Assembly: GCA_905214735.1 (NCBI GenBank) | Contig: CAJMNI010000009.1 | Span: 10,042 to 74,041 of the forward strand | Source: an uncultured bacterium | GTDB lineage: Bacteria > Bacteroidota > Bacteroidia > Bacteroidales > Muribaculaceae | Length of the DNA: 64,000 bases | Direction: 5' to 3' | Part shown: piece by piece, positions 42,705 through 58,475 of the stretch | How the letters are laid out: the number at the start of each line of letters is the position of its first letter | Position numbering within the stretch: the first letter of the stretch is position 1 | Notes under the pieces: model-generated | What the model saw: the letters and a program-made list of their open reading frames with translations, nothing else | The model's database searches: none | What the model was told of the DNA's origin: nothing | Position numbers and translations under genes: made by a program

Positions 42705-45296
42705 TTAATTTTCGCCTCCTTCGGCGGGAGCATCTGCTGCATCCGACATAGGAGCCTCTTCATTATTTGACGCTTCAGAAGCGGAATGGTTTATATCCTG
42801 CGCATTTTCTGCAGAGTCGGCTTGTTCGTTTTGCTCTTCGGCCTCCTCTTCGGCAGCTGATTCGACCTTGCATACAGATGCGATTGTATCGCCTCGTTTG
42901 CCGAGCTCGATTAGTTTCACGCCCTGAGTGGCGCGCCCCTGCACCTTGATGCTGTCGACCGGCAGGCGGAGCGCAACGCCACTCTGGTTGATGATCATGA
43001 GGTCGTTGGAGTCGTTGACATTCTTAATGGCAATCAGGGCTCCGGTCTTGTCGGTGATGTTGAGGGTCTTGACGCCCTTTCCGCCGCGGTTGGTGACGCG
43101 ATAGTCTTCTACGGCGGAACGTTTGCCGAAGCCATGTTCGGAAACGACCATGATCGTTTCGTCGGGAGCTCCTGTGAGAGTGATCATGCCGATAACCTCG
43201 TCGTCGGGACCGGCGAGCGTCATGCCTCTGACACCGGTCGACACGCGGCCCATGGCGCGGACTTTCTGCTCCGAGAAGCGGATGGCGTGGCCGGCGCGGT
43301 CGGCGAGCACGATTTCGGCGTTGCCGTCGGTGAGACGCACTTCGATCACCTCGTCGTCTTCGCGGATGATGATGGCATTCACGCCGATGGCGCGCGGGCG
43401 GGAGTAGGCTTCGAGCGAGGTCTTCTTGATTATGCCCTTCTTGGTGGCGAAAATCAGATTGTGGGTGGAGTTGAATTCCGGATCAGTGAGGTTTTTCACG
43501 CGGATGAAGGCATTGACGCGGTCGTCCTGATCGATCTGGAGCAGATTCTGGATGGCACGTCCCTTGCTGTTTTTCGGCATCTCGGGGATTTCATACACCT
43601 TCAGCCAGTAGCAGCGGCCCTTCTGGGTGAAGAAGAGCATGTAGTTATGGTTGGTTGCCGGATAGATATACTCGATGAAGTCCTCGTCGCGTGTGGAACT
43701 TCCCTTGGCGCCGATTCCTCCGCGGTGCTGGGCGCGGAATTCGCGCAGCGGCGTGCGCTTGATATATCCGAGGTGGGAGATGGTGATGATCATGGGATCG
43801 TCGGGATAGAAATCCTCGGAGTTGAAGTCGCCGGAGAAGGGATTGATCTTGGTGCGGCGTTCGTCGCCGTATTTGTCGCGGATTTCGGCGAGTTCCTCTT
43901 TCATCACGCGGTGCAGAGTCTCTTCGTTGTTGAGAATCTCGTTGTAGAAAGCGATCATCTTCATCAACTCGTCGTATTCTGCGCGGAGTTTCTCCATTTC
44001 CAGACCGGTTAGCTGGCGGAGTCGCATCTCGACAATCGCCCGGGTCTGGAGCTCGTCGAGTTCGAAACGCTCGGCGAGTCGCTGTCTTGCCTCGTCGGTG
44101 GTCTCGCTGCTGCGGATGATATGGATCACCTCGTCGATATTGTCGGAGGCAATCATCAATCCCTTCAGGATGTGGGCCCGTTCCTCGGCCTTCTTCAGGT
44201 CGTAGCGGGTGCGGCGGATCACCACCTCGCGGCGGTGGTCGACGAATGCCTGGAGGATTTCCTTGAGGTTAAGGGTTTTCGGGCGACCGTTGACAAGAGC
44301 CACATTGTTGACGCTGAAGCTCGTCTGGAGCTGGGTGAGCTTGAAAAGCTTGTTGAGCACCACCTTTGCGTTGGCGTCTTTCTTGATGTCGATGACGATA
44401 TTGATCTTTCCGCGGGCGGAGATATCGGTGCAGTCGGCGATGCCGTCGATTTTCTTCTCGTCGGCGAGTTCGCTGATGCTTTTCACCAGGTCGCTCTTGA
44501 TAACGCCGTAGGGAATTTCGGAAATGATGATGGCGTCGTGGCCGCCTTCCGATTCAATTTCAGCTTTTGCACGGAGAATCACCCTTCCGCGGCCTGTCTC
44601 GTAGGCGTCTTTCACTCCCTGAAGGCCGAAGATTTCGCCTCCCGTGGGGAAGTCGGGGGCCTTGACATATTGCATGAGTTCCTCCACAGTGAGATCGGGA
44701 TTGTCGATCAGGGCGATGGAAGCCTCAAGCGATTCCGTAAGGTTGTGGGGAGGCATGTTGGTTGCCATACCGACTGCGATACCCGAGGCTCCGTTGACGA
44801 GGAGGTTGGGGATTCGGGTCGGGAGCACTGAAGGCTCCGAGAGGGTGTTGTCGAAGTTTGGAACGAAGTCCACGGTGTCTTTGTCGAGGTCGCGGAGCAT
44901 CTCTTCACCCATACGGGCGAGTTTGGCCTCCGTGTAACGCATGGCTGCGGGCGAGTCGCCGTCGATCGAGCCGAAGTTACCCTGGCCGAATACGAGCGGG
45001 TATCTCAACGACCAGTCCTGGGCGAGGCGCACCATCGTCAGATAGATCGATGAGTCGCCGTGGGGGTGATATTTACCCATCACCTCGCCGACGATACGCG
45101 CCGATTTCTTGGTGTCGCCGGAGAATGTGTTACCGAGTTCGTTCATACCGAAAAGCACGCGGCGGTGAACAGGCTTGAAACCGTCCCTGACGTCGGGGAG
45201 GGCCCTGGACACGATCACCGACATTGAATAGTCGATGTAGGCGCTTTTCATTTCCGATTCGATGTTGATCGGAATAATTTTGTCGTCTCCTTGCAT
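42705..45296 (-). CDS. gyrA: DNA gyrase subunit A
   Basis: Breakage-reunion subunit of gyrase, 863 residues. Seen: SYIDYSMSVIVSRALPDVRDG-type start (residues 17-39), KPVHRRVLFGM, the QRDR block KYHPHGDSSIYLTMVR, catalytic Tyr121 in AAMRYTEAKL, the GQGNFGSIDGD loop, LVNGASGIAVGMATN, and six beta-pinwheel blades in the C-terminal domain with the GyrA-box QHRGGIGAKGS. The acidic tail is rich in E, A and D. S82 (E. coli S83) is the sensitive-type residue; position 86 (E. coli D87) is Leu, which may be natural in this group. First gene of a two-gene operon with the TPR protein. Confidence 0.98.
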   Translation of the reverse strand: MQGDDKIIPINIESEMKSAYIDYSMSVIVSRALPDVRDGFKPVHRRVLFGMNELGNTFSGDTKKSARIVGEVMGKYHPHGDSSIYLTMVRLAQDWSLRYPLVFGQGNFGSIDGDSPAAMRYTEAKLARMGEEMLRDLDKDTVDFVPNFDNTLSEPSVLPTRIPNLLVNGASGIAVGMATNMPPHNLTESLEASIALIDNPDLTVEELMQYVKAPDFPTGGEIFGLQGVKDAYETGRGRVILRAKAEIESEGGHDAIIISEIPYGVIKSDLVKSISELADEKKIDGIADCTDISARGKINIVIDIKKDANAKVVLNKLFKLTQLQTSFSVNNVALVNGRPKTLNLKEILQAFVDHRREVVIRRTRYDLKKAEERAHILKGLMIASDNIDEVIHIIRSSETTDEARQRLAERFELDELQTRAIVEMRLRQLTGLEMEKLRAEYDELMKMIAFYNEILNNEETLHRVMKEELAEIRDKYGDERRTKINPFSGDFNSEDFYPDDPMIITISHLGYIKRTPLREFRAQHRGGIGAKGSSTRDEDFIEYIYPATNHNYMLFFTQKGRCYWLKVYEIPEMPKNSKGRAIQNLLQIDQDDRVNAFIRVKNLTDPEFNSTHNLIFATKKGIIKKTSLEAYSRPRAIGVNAIIIREDDEVIEVRLTDGNAEIVLADRAGHAIRFSEQKVRAMGRVSTGVRGMTLAGPDDEVIGMITLTGAPDETIMVVSEHGFGKRSAVEDYRVTNRGGKGVKTLNITDKTGALIAIKNVNDSNDLMIINQSGVALRLPVDSIKVQGRATQGVKLIELGKRGDTIASVCKVESAAEEEAEEQNEQADSAENAQDINHSASEASNNEEAPMSDAADAPAEGGEN

Positions 45297-45402
45297 TTTA
45301 ATCAGTTGATAATTCGGGTTGATTTGCCTCGCCGCAAGTTGTCTCCCGTGGAAAACGCTCCTCTCAGCGAAGACTCATATAAAAAGCGGGCAAATATTTT
45401 TA

Positions 45403-45433
45403 CAAAATTACTAAAAATCCCCCTCTTTTCAAA
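45403..45433 (-). promoter_or_regulatory. gyrA promoter
   Basis: On the minus strand TTTG (45433-45430), 19 nt spacer, TAATTTTG (45410-45403): perfect consensus. Leader about 100 nt. Confidence 0.7.
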
Positions 45434-45545
45434 ATCTGTGGCGGCGAATCGACTATTATGCTTTCTTCTCCGTTAGTAGAATATAGGAACATTAGTAGAG
45501 AGTGCTTATCCTGTTGGAATCAAATTAACACACGATTAGGAAAAG

Positions 45546-45562
45546 TTGGCACGCGTTTTGTT
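45546..45562 (+). promoter_or_regulatory. Sigma-54-like promoter of clpC
   Basis: TTGGCACG at 45546-45553 and TTTTGTT at 45556-45562 resemble the -24 (TGGCACG) and -12 (TTGC) elements of RpoN promoters with GG-N10-GT spacing; the -12 GC is GT here. No Bacteroidetes -33/-7 pair was found at this gene. Predicted start point about 15-30 nt before the ATG. Confidence 0.4.
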
Positions 45563-45590
45563 AAGGCTAATGTAAATTATTTGAATTTTG

Positions 45591-48131
45591 ATGAAGAACG
45601 ATTTTTCCAAACAATTCCGACCGATTCTTGATCTGGCCCTCGCCGAGGCCGGGCGGTTCAGCTCGAGCGTGATCACGAGCGAGCATTTCATACTGGCCGC
45701 GGTGACTCAGAAAGAGGGATATGCCTTCAAGATTCTGTCGCAGCTCAAGGTGCCTGTCGACAAACTCCGCAAGGAGCTTGAGGATTATCTTTCGGAGCAT
45801 CACGATCCGGGAGAGACTACGACTCTGTTTGAGCAGCAATATAAAATAAGTCTCGCGGCAATCCGCCATCTTCAGCTGGCCACTTCGGAGGCCCGTAAGA
45901 TGAATGCGTCGGTGATCGGCACAGAGCATATAATCCTTGCGCTTATCCACGACAAGCGCTCGATGGACTCGGCATTGCTTCAGCATATAAAGGAGGAATA
46001 TCTCAATTTCGACATCTCGATCCAGAGCATAGGCGAGGCTCCGCAACCGCCAATGGGGGCTTCGCGCGAGATAGAAGATGAGGATCTTGACGAAGGTGAG
46101 GAATGGGCCGGCGAACCCCGCAGGCAGTCCGGCGGGGAAAAGCATGGCGGAAAGGCCCCGAAGAGCGATACTCCGGCTCTCGACAAGTTTGGTTACGACA
46201 TGACCAAGGCTGCCCAGGAGGGCAGGCTTGATCCGGTCGTCGGCCGTGAGAACGAGATCGAGCGACTGGCGCAGATCCTGTCGCGCCGCAAGAAGAACAA
46301 TCCGGTGCTGATCGGAGAGCCGGGCGTCGGCAAGTCGGCCATCGTCGAGGGTCTGGCGCTTCGTATCGTGCAGCGCAAGGTGTCGCGAGTGCTCTTCGAC
46401 AAAAGGGTTATCGGCCTCGACATGGCCGGAATGGTGGCCGGCACTAAATATCGCGGTCAGTTTGAGGAGCGCATAAAGACAGTGCTCGACGAACTTTCCA
46501 AGAATCCCGACATCATTCTCTTTATCGACGAGATCCACACTATTGTCGGAGCCGGCGGCGCTCCCGGTTCGATGGATGCCGCCAACATGCTCAAACCTGC
46601 ACTGGCAAGAGGTGAGATCCAGTGCATCGGAGCCACGACTCTCGACGAATACCGTCAGAACATCGAGAAAGATGGCGCTCTCGAGCGCCGTTTCCAGAAG
46701 GTTATGGTCGAGCCCACCACTCCGGAGGAGACCCTTGAGATCCTTCGGCAGGTGAAGGGCAAATATGAAGACCATCACAATGTTACCTATACCGACGCTG
46801 CACTTGAAGCCTGCGTCTCGCTGACGGAGCGTTATGTTTCCGACCGTTCCTTCCCCGACAAGGCTCTCGACGCTCTTGATGAGGCCGGCAGCCGCGTTCA
46901 TATCACCAACATCGAGGTTCCGGCCGAGATCGAGGAGCTTGAGAAGCAGGTTGATACGCTGACTCAGGAGAAGCTGGCCGCCGCAAAGGCCCAGGATTAT
47001 GAGAAGGCTGCCGCCCTGCGCGACAAAGTGGTTTCCACCAAGAATCAGCTTGAGGAGGCCAAGCGCAAATGGGAGCGTGCCCTTGATAAGGACCGCCAGG
47101 AGGTCGACGACGAGAAAGTGGCTGAAGTGGTGGCGCTGATGACGGGCGTGCCGACACAGCGCATCGCGCAGGCAGAGGGTGCCCGTCTCATCAAGATGGG
47201 CGAGTCGCTGAAAGGATGCGTCATCGGCCAGGACGATGCCATTCAGAAAGTGGTGAAGGCCATCCAGCGCAACCGCATTGGTCTCAAGGATCCCGACAAA
47301 CCGATCGGCGTCTTCATGTTCCTCGGTCCGACCGGTGTCGGCAAGACGCTGCTCGCCAAGAAACTCGCCGAGTATCTTTTCGATTCAGCCGACGCGCTGA
47401 TCAGGGTCGACATGAGCGAGTTCATGGAGAAGTTCACAGTGTCGCGCCTCGTCGGTGCGCCTCCGGGATACGTGGGCTACGAGGAGGGTGGACAGCTCAC
47501 TGAAAAGGTGCGCCGCCATCCCTATTCGGTGGTGCTCCTCGACGAGATCGAGAAAGCTCATCCCGACGTGTTCAACCTTCTTCTGCAGGTGATGGACGAA
47601 GGACGGATCACCGATTCTCTCGGCCGCCGCATCGATTTCAAGAACACGATTCTTATCATGACGAGCAATGTCGGATCGCGCCAGCTCAAGGAGTTCGGCT
47701 CCGGAGTCGGTTTCAACACCGCCGATGTCTCCAAGGAGCAGGCTCACGGGGTGATTTCGAAGGCGCTCAACCGCGCTTTCAGTCCCGAGTTCCTCAACCG
47801 AGTCGACGACATCATCATGTTCGACCAGCTTACCCGCGAGTCGATTTCCAGCATCATCGACATCGAACTGAAGGATTTCTACAGCCGCGTGGAGAAGCTT
47901 GGGTTCAACCTCGATCTGAGCGACGAGGCGAAAGCCTTTATCGCCACCAAGGGATATGACAAGAATTTCGGAGCTCGTCCGCTCAAGCGTTCGATACAGA
48001 AATATCTTGAGGATGATCTCGCCGAACTTCTTCTCCGTCTCGGAGCCGAAGGACAGATTGGCGGCACAATCCATATCAGCTACAAAGATGGCGACGAGCG
48101 TCTGACGTTCAACTACGAGCCGCTCGTGTAA
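45591..48131 (+). CDS. clpC: ClpC-type AAA+ unfoldase subunit of Clp protease
   Basis: Hsp100 unfoldase that feeds proteins to ClpP, 846 residues. Parts in order: Clp_N double repeat (about 1-145), a charged linker, AAA+ module 1 with Walker A GEPGVGKS and Walker B ILFIDEIHT, a middle coiled-coil with a UVR-type motif (about 455-500: KAQDYEKAAALRDKV), AAA+ module 2 with GPTGVGKT and VVLLDEIEKAHPD, and a ClpB_D2-small domain. The GSGVGFN stretch fits the ClpP-docking loop, with VGF in place of IGF/L. The medium middle domain and UVR motif separate it from ClpB. The ATG at 45591 is preferred to a TTG one codon earlier. Diverges from gyrA; a sigma-54-like element precedes it. Confidence 0.95.
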   Translation: MKNDFSKQFRPILDLALAEAGRFSSSVITSEHFILAAVTQKEGYAFKILSQLKVPVDKLRKELEDYLSEHHDPGETTTLFEQQYKISLAAIRHLQLATSEARKMNASVIGTEHIILALIHDKRSMDSALLQHIKEEYLNFDISIQSIGEAPQPPMGASREIEDEDLDEGEEWAGEPRRQSGGEKHGGKAPKSDTPALDKFGYDMTKAAQEGRLDPVVGRENEIERLAQILSRRKKNNPVLIGEPGVGKSAIVEGLALRIVQRKVSRVLFDKRVIGLDMAGMVAGTKYRGQFEERIKTVLDELSKNPDIILFIDEIHTIVGAGGAPGSMDAANMLKPALARGEIQCIGATTLDEYRQNIEKDGALERRFQKVMVEPTTPEETLEILRQVKGKYEDHHNVTYTDAALEACVSLTERYVSDRSFPDKALDALDEAGSRVHITNIEVPAEIEELEKQVDTLTQEKLAAAKAQDYEKAAALRDKVVSTKNQLEEAKRKWERALDKDRQEVDDEKVAEVVALMTGVPTQRIAQAEGARLIKMGESLKGCVIGQDDAIQKVVKAIQRNRIGLKDPDKPIGVFMFLGPTGVGKTLLAKKLAEYLFDSADALIRVDMSEFMEKFTVSRLVGAPPGYVGYEEGGQLTEKVRRHPYSVVLLDEIEKAHPDVFNLLLQVMDEGRITDSLGRRIDFKNTILIMTSNVGSRQLKEFGSGVGFNTADVSKEQAHGVISKALNRAFSPEFLNRVDDIIMFDQLTRESISSIIDIELKDFYSRVEKLGFNLDLSDEAKAFIATKGYDKNFGARPLKRSIQKYLEDDLAELLLRLGAEGQIGGTIHISYKDGDERLTFNYEPLV

Positions 48132-48149
48132 AAATAGATAAACAATTCA

Positions 48150-48187
48150 AAAAGGGAGAACGGACTCAGGTCTGTTCTCCCTTTTTC
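48150..48187 (+). terminator. clpC terminator
   Basis: AAAAAGGGAGAAC pairs with GTTCTCCCTTTTT with a short inner stem GAC/GTC; ends in a T-run. Confidence 0.88.
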
Positions 48188-48266
48188 AATCTTTCCCTTT
48201 TCCACTTTCATGCTTTTTCAGATTCACCCTTTTTCAATAAAGAAATTTCTTGAGCGTTATAAGGTC

Positions 48267-48755
48267 ATGAAGCAGATTGGAATATTGAGCGACACGCATG
48301 GATATTGGGACAACCGCTATGCCGAATATTTTGCCGATTGCGACGAGATATGGCATGCGGGGGATGTAGGTGACATCTCCATAATCGAACGACTGCAGGA
48401 AATTGCGGATGTCCGGGCCGTGCGCGGCAACGTGGATCATGGCGAAGTGAGACGCATATTGAAGGAGACCGAGATTTTTGAAGTCGAAGGAGTCAAGGTG
48501 ATGTTGCGCCATATCGGTGGATACCCCGGGAAATGGTCGCCCGGAATCAGGGAATGGCTACAGGAGCTCGGCATCAAGCTGATGGTCGACGGTCATTCGC
48601 ATATCCTGAAAGTGATCTACGACAAACAGCTCGACCTGCTCCACATCAATCCCGGGGCAGCCGGCCAGCAGGGATGGCAGAAGAAGCGCACCCTCGTTCG
48701 CCTGAAGCTCGACCAAGGCAACATGTCAGACTGCGAAATAATCGAATTAGGATAA
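48267..48755 (+). CDS. YfcE/MJ0936-type metallophosphoesterase
   Basis: Calcineurin-like phosphoesterase of 162 residues, a cytoplasmic enzyme with phosphodiesterase activity on small substrates in characterised relatives. The five metal-binding motifs are present: LSDTHG (D9, H11), WHAGDVGD, VRGNVDH, LRHIGG and VDGHSHI. The ATG at 48267 is chosen because the first beta strand MKQIGILSDTH begins there; an upstream ATG at 48210 would add 19 residues including the clpC terminator downstream region. Followed after 6 nt by the alkyltransferase gene, so the two are probably one transcript. Confidence 0.92.
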   Translation: MKQIGILSDTHGYWDNRYAEYFADCDEIWHAGDVGDISIIERLQEIADVRAVRGNVDHGEVRRILKETEIFEVEGVKVMLRHIGGYPGKWSPGIREWLQELGIKLMVDGHSHILKVIYDKQLDLLHINPGAAGQQGWQKKRTLVRLKLDQGNMSDCEIIELG

Positions 48756-48761
48756 TAAGAT

Positions 48762-49289
48762 ATGAAGTCAGAAAGCGAAGTTGTTAAGGTTAGACGGTAT
48801 GATTCGCCGTTGGGTGAACTGGTATTGGGGACGTTTGGCGATAAGTTGTGCGTTTGCGGCTGGCGTGTTGAGAAGCAGCGCGAACGGGTTGACCGTCGGC
48901 TTATGCGCATGTTGAAGGCGCGGATCGAGGAGGGGACGTCGGAGGTGATTGAATCGGCCGCCAGGCAACTGGATGAATATTTTGCCGGAAAACGCAAGGC
49001 TTTCGACATTCCGTTGCTTTTTGTCGGCACTGATTTTCAGAAAAAGGTGTGGAACGGCTTGCTTGGCATTCCATACGGAACGACTATTTCCTATGGCGAG
49101 CTGGCCCGAAGGATAGGGAGTCCGGCGGCTGTGAGGGCGGTAGCGAACGCCAACGGAGCTAATGCCATTTCGATCATTGCCCCCTGTCATCGAGTGATCG
49201 GCAGCGACCACACGCTCACCGGCTACGGCGGCGGCCTCGACACCAAACAAAACCTCCTCGCCTTAGAAGGAATTCATCTACGGAAGTGA
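48762..49289 (+). CDS. Methylated-DNA-[protein]-cysteine S-methyltransferase (Ogt/MGMT)
   Basis: Suicide repair protein that moves alkyl groups from O6-methylguanine to its own cysteine. The 175-residue protein has an N-terminal ribonuclease-like domain (SPLGELVLGTFGDKLCVCGW), the helix-turn-helix region with GTTISYGELARRIGSPAAVRAV (arginine finger in the last part), the active site IIAPCHRVIG with the acceptor Cys near residue 141, and the C-terminal GYGGGLDTKQNLLALEG. All functional residues are intact. Second gene after the phosphoesterase, ending at a bidirectional terminator. Confidence 0.95.
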   Translation: MKSESEVVKVRRYDSPLGELVLGTFGDKLCVCGWRVEKQRERVDRRLMRMLKARIEEGTSEVIESAARQLDEYFAGKRKAFDIPLLFVGTDFQKKVWNGLLGIPYGTTISYGELARRIGSPAAVRAVANANGANAISIIAPCHRVIGSDHTLTGYGGGLDTKQNLLALEGIHLRK

Positions 49290-49342
49290 CCCGGTTCAGA
49301 ACATGGCTCTGACCGGCAGGAATAGGAGAATATATAGATAAA

Positions 49343-49390
49343 AAATTGGGAGGAAAATCCTGAAATTAGGACTTTCCTCCCATTTTTTTA
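49343..49390. terminator. Bidirectional terminator between alkyltransferase and lipoprotein genes
   Basis: GGGAGGAAAATCCT (49348-49361) pairs with AGGACTTTCCTCCC (49368-49381) with one mismatch; A-run before and T-run after. The genes converge. Confidence 0.85.
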
Positions 49391-49406
49391 TTCGTTGGGG
49401 ATCGGT

Positions 49407-50333
49407 TTATTTCGATTTTCTCATGCGGAACATGCTTCCGGGACGTTTTTTAACTTTCTTGGCTGCTACCTTGGAAGAAGTCGGAACGTTCTCATAGCTA
49501 TATACATAATAGCCATGGGAAGAGGATTCAGTTTCGATAAGACCAACCTGGTTGACAGAGATGCTGATGTTGTTGGTGCTCGAAGAGTTGTAACCGTTGT
49601 CATCCTCCTCGGTCTCGATCACTGTGGGGAACTGAGCCGGGCCGACGCCGAGCAGGCCGACAAGAGCAAAATCCTTGAAATCGAATTCAATCACATCGCT
49701 GGCCAGCGACTGGCAATACTGGTTGAAGAGATTTTCCTTCAGACCGTAAGCCACGTTGGCAGTAGTTTTGTAAACATCTTTTTCGCCATCCTCTTTCTCG
49801 ATGGTCTCGCATACACCCTTCACGAGGTTGCCGTCTTTCCAGGTATATTCGATTTCAGATGTCTCCTCATATTTATAGCTTTCGCCGTCTTCCTTGCCGC
49901 TTTCGCTCATAGAGACAGAAATCTTGGTGAGGTGACCCTGCTTGTCGTAGGAGAATTTCATCTTACCGCTTCCCTTATAGCTGTCGCCGTCTTCCTTATA
50001 GTTCCAGCTCTGCGAGAATTCAGTGAAATATCCTTTGCCGTTGGTTTTGAAATTGATAGGCTCGCCATCTTCGGAATCAGAAGATTCGATCTCGCCGTTT
50101 TCCCAGTCGATCGAGGCATATTCGCCATATCTGCTGCGGTATCCGTCGACACGGCCCTGATTGTCGTAAGAGAAAGATGTGCCTCCAACAGAGTAAAGAC
50201 GTACGCCTACAGTTGCTGTGGGGGTGTCGGGTCCGTCGGGTTCGTCGCCATCGTCATCGCTTCCGCAGGCTGTGAGGCCTGTCATGAGGGCTGCAGATGC
50301 AAAGAGAACAGCCCATTTGAATGTTTTGCTCAT
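49407..50333 (-). CDS. Surface-type lipoprotein with YD-like repeats (DUF4595-like)
   Basis: A 308-residue lipoprotein: signal peptide followed by lipobox LTAC and GSDDDGDEPDGPDT, an acidic stretch right after the cysteine that fits Bacteroidetes lipoprotein export signals for the surface. The body is beta-rich with repeated short motifs such as SFSYDNQGRVDGYRS, KFSYDKQGHLTKISV and IEYTWKDGNLVKGV, typical of DUF4595 and related Bacteroidales lipoproteins; the family name is uncertain. It ends with a strongly basic tail KKVKKRPGSMFRMRKSK. Function unknown. It has its own perfect consensus promoter and is not part of the synthetase operon, though it lies just downstream of it. Confidence 0.7.
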   Translation of the reverse strand: MSKTFKWAVLFASAALMTGLTACGSDDDGDEPDGPDTPTATVGVRLYSVGGTSFSYDNQGRVDGYRSRYGEYASIDWENGEIESSDSEDGEPINFKTNGKGYFTEFSQSWNYKEDGDSYKGSGKMKFSYDKQGHLTKISVSMSESGKEDGESYKYEETSEIEYTWKDGNLVKGVCETIEKEDGEKDVYKTTANVAYGLKENLFNQYCQSLASDVIEFDFKDFALVGLLGVGPAQFPTVIETEEDDNGYNSSSTNNISISVNQVGLIETESSSHGYYVYSYENVPTSSKVAAKKVKKRPGSMFRMRKSK

Positions 50334-50394
50334 TTTTGTTTGGTAATTAGTTTATATCTGTATTAATTGGTTGTTAAGTGCTTTTCGCGAAGTG

Positions 50395-50426
50395 CAAATT
50401 TAGTTTAATTTTGGTTATCAGCCAAA
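50395..50426 (-). promoter_or_regulatory. Promoter of the 49407 lipoprotein
   Basis: On the minus strand TTTG (50426-50423), 20 nt spacer, TAAATTTG (50402-50395): perfect consensus. Leader about 55 nt. Confidence 0.72.
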
Positions 50427-50473
50427 AAGTTTTGCAAAAAGTTATCAATAAAAATATGATATTATGCCATGGA

Positions 50474-51079
50474 TTATGCTTTTTTTATAGCTATAGTGGC
50501 GACATAAGAGTCGGTGATTCGGGAATGCACTTCTATGTCATTGAAAGGGAAATATCTATTTTCAAGCATTGTAGTGTCGGTGCATTCTATTTCAAAAGCA
50601 TTGTCGAGTTTGAACAGAGCCTCCTTCACGGTCCAGATTCTTGTAAATTCCGCTGCAGGATCGACGGATACCGAGATCATTCTCTTTTCCCGGGCGCTGT
50701 AGCAATATCTGGCAACCATCAAATTCTCCTCAACCGTTGGGTTTATCACCTCTATGTCGCAGCCTACCGGCGTATCGGCAACTGCTGCAATAACCCCTTT
50801 TTCGCAATGGCTGAGGCTGACATGCAGATCGGAATGCCCCTTGATTGAAGGCTTACCGTTGGAATCATATATGATAACCAGATGATCCCGGCTGATTCCG
50901 ACAACCTCACGCAAAAGAGATGCAAGGAGCTCAAACGCCATGGCGGAAAGCAATCGGTCGATCGGACGCCGGAACGAACAGGCATACCGGCGTCTCCATT
51001 CAGGAAGATGCGCCAGACGCTCCTCTAATGATTCCAAATCCTTTTCAGGATCAATTTCCTGAACTCGGTATTCCAGCAT
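50474..51079 (-). CDS. Sfp-type 4'-phosphopantetheinyl transferase
   Basis: Transfers phosphopantetheine from coenzyme A to the carrier-protein serines of the adjacent peptide synthetase. The 201-residue length and motifs fit the Sfp/EntD group: NGKPSIKG near 75, HVSLSHC (86-92), magnesium site GCDIEV with D108 and E110, and WTVKEALFKL with E153 and K157. It is the last gene of the STAS-phosphatase-MATE-synthetase operon, 71 nt after the synthetase stop. A dedicated activating enzyme at the end of the operon supports the view that the cluster is complete and functional. Confidence 0.95.
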   Translation of the reverse strand: MLEYRVQEIDPEKDLESLEERLAHLPEWRRRYACSFRRPIDRLLSAMAFELLASLLREVVGISRDHLVIIYDSNGKPSIKGHSDLHVSLSHCEKGVIAAVADTPVGCDIEVINPTVEENLMVARYCYSAREKRMISVSVDPAAEFTRIWTVKEALFKLDNAFEIECTDTTMLENRYFPFNDIEVHSRITDSYVATIAIKKA

Positions 51080-51150
51080 AGTTATATGCGAAAAATTAGC
51101 TGAGGAAAACAGATGCGGGGCAACACTCGGTCACCCCGCATATCATTATC

Positions 51151-58401
<7,251 letters not shown>

Positions 58402-58475
58402 AAGATTATAGAATTTCGACGTTTAAAGCACCGGAAAATTCCGTCGGCGCCTGTCGCGTCAGGTTATCAGATTAA

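Noticed and set aside
45036..45060. Leu at GyrA position 86 (E. coli 87) as a quinolone-resistance change
   Set aside because: Neighbouring S82 is the sensitive type, and non-Asp residues at this position occur naturally in Bacteroidetes as far as I recall; cannot be called resistance.
45567..46901. 444-codon minus-strand ORF opposite clpC
   Set aside because: Antisense shadow of the strongly conserved ClpC frame.
50455..50485. Direct repeat ATTATGC around CATGG at the end of the transferase gene
   Set aside because: Only 7 bp and partly coding; no duplicated insertion lies between.
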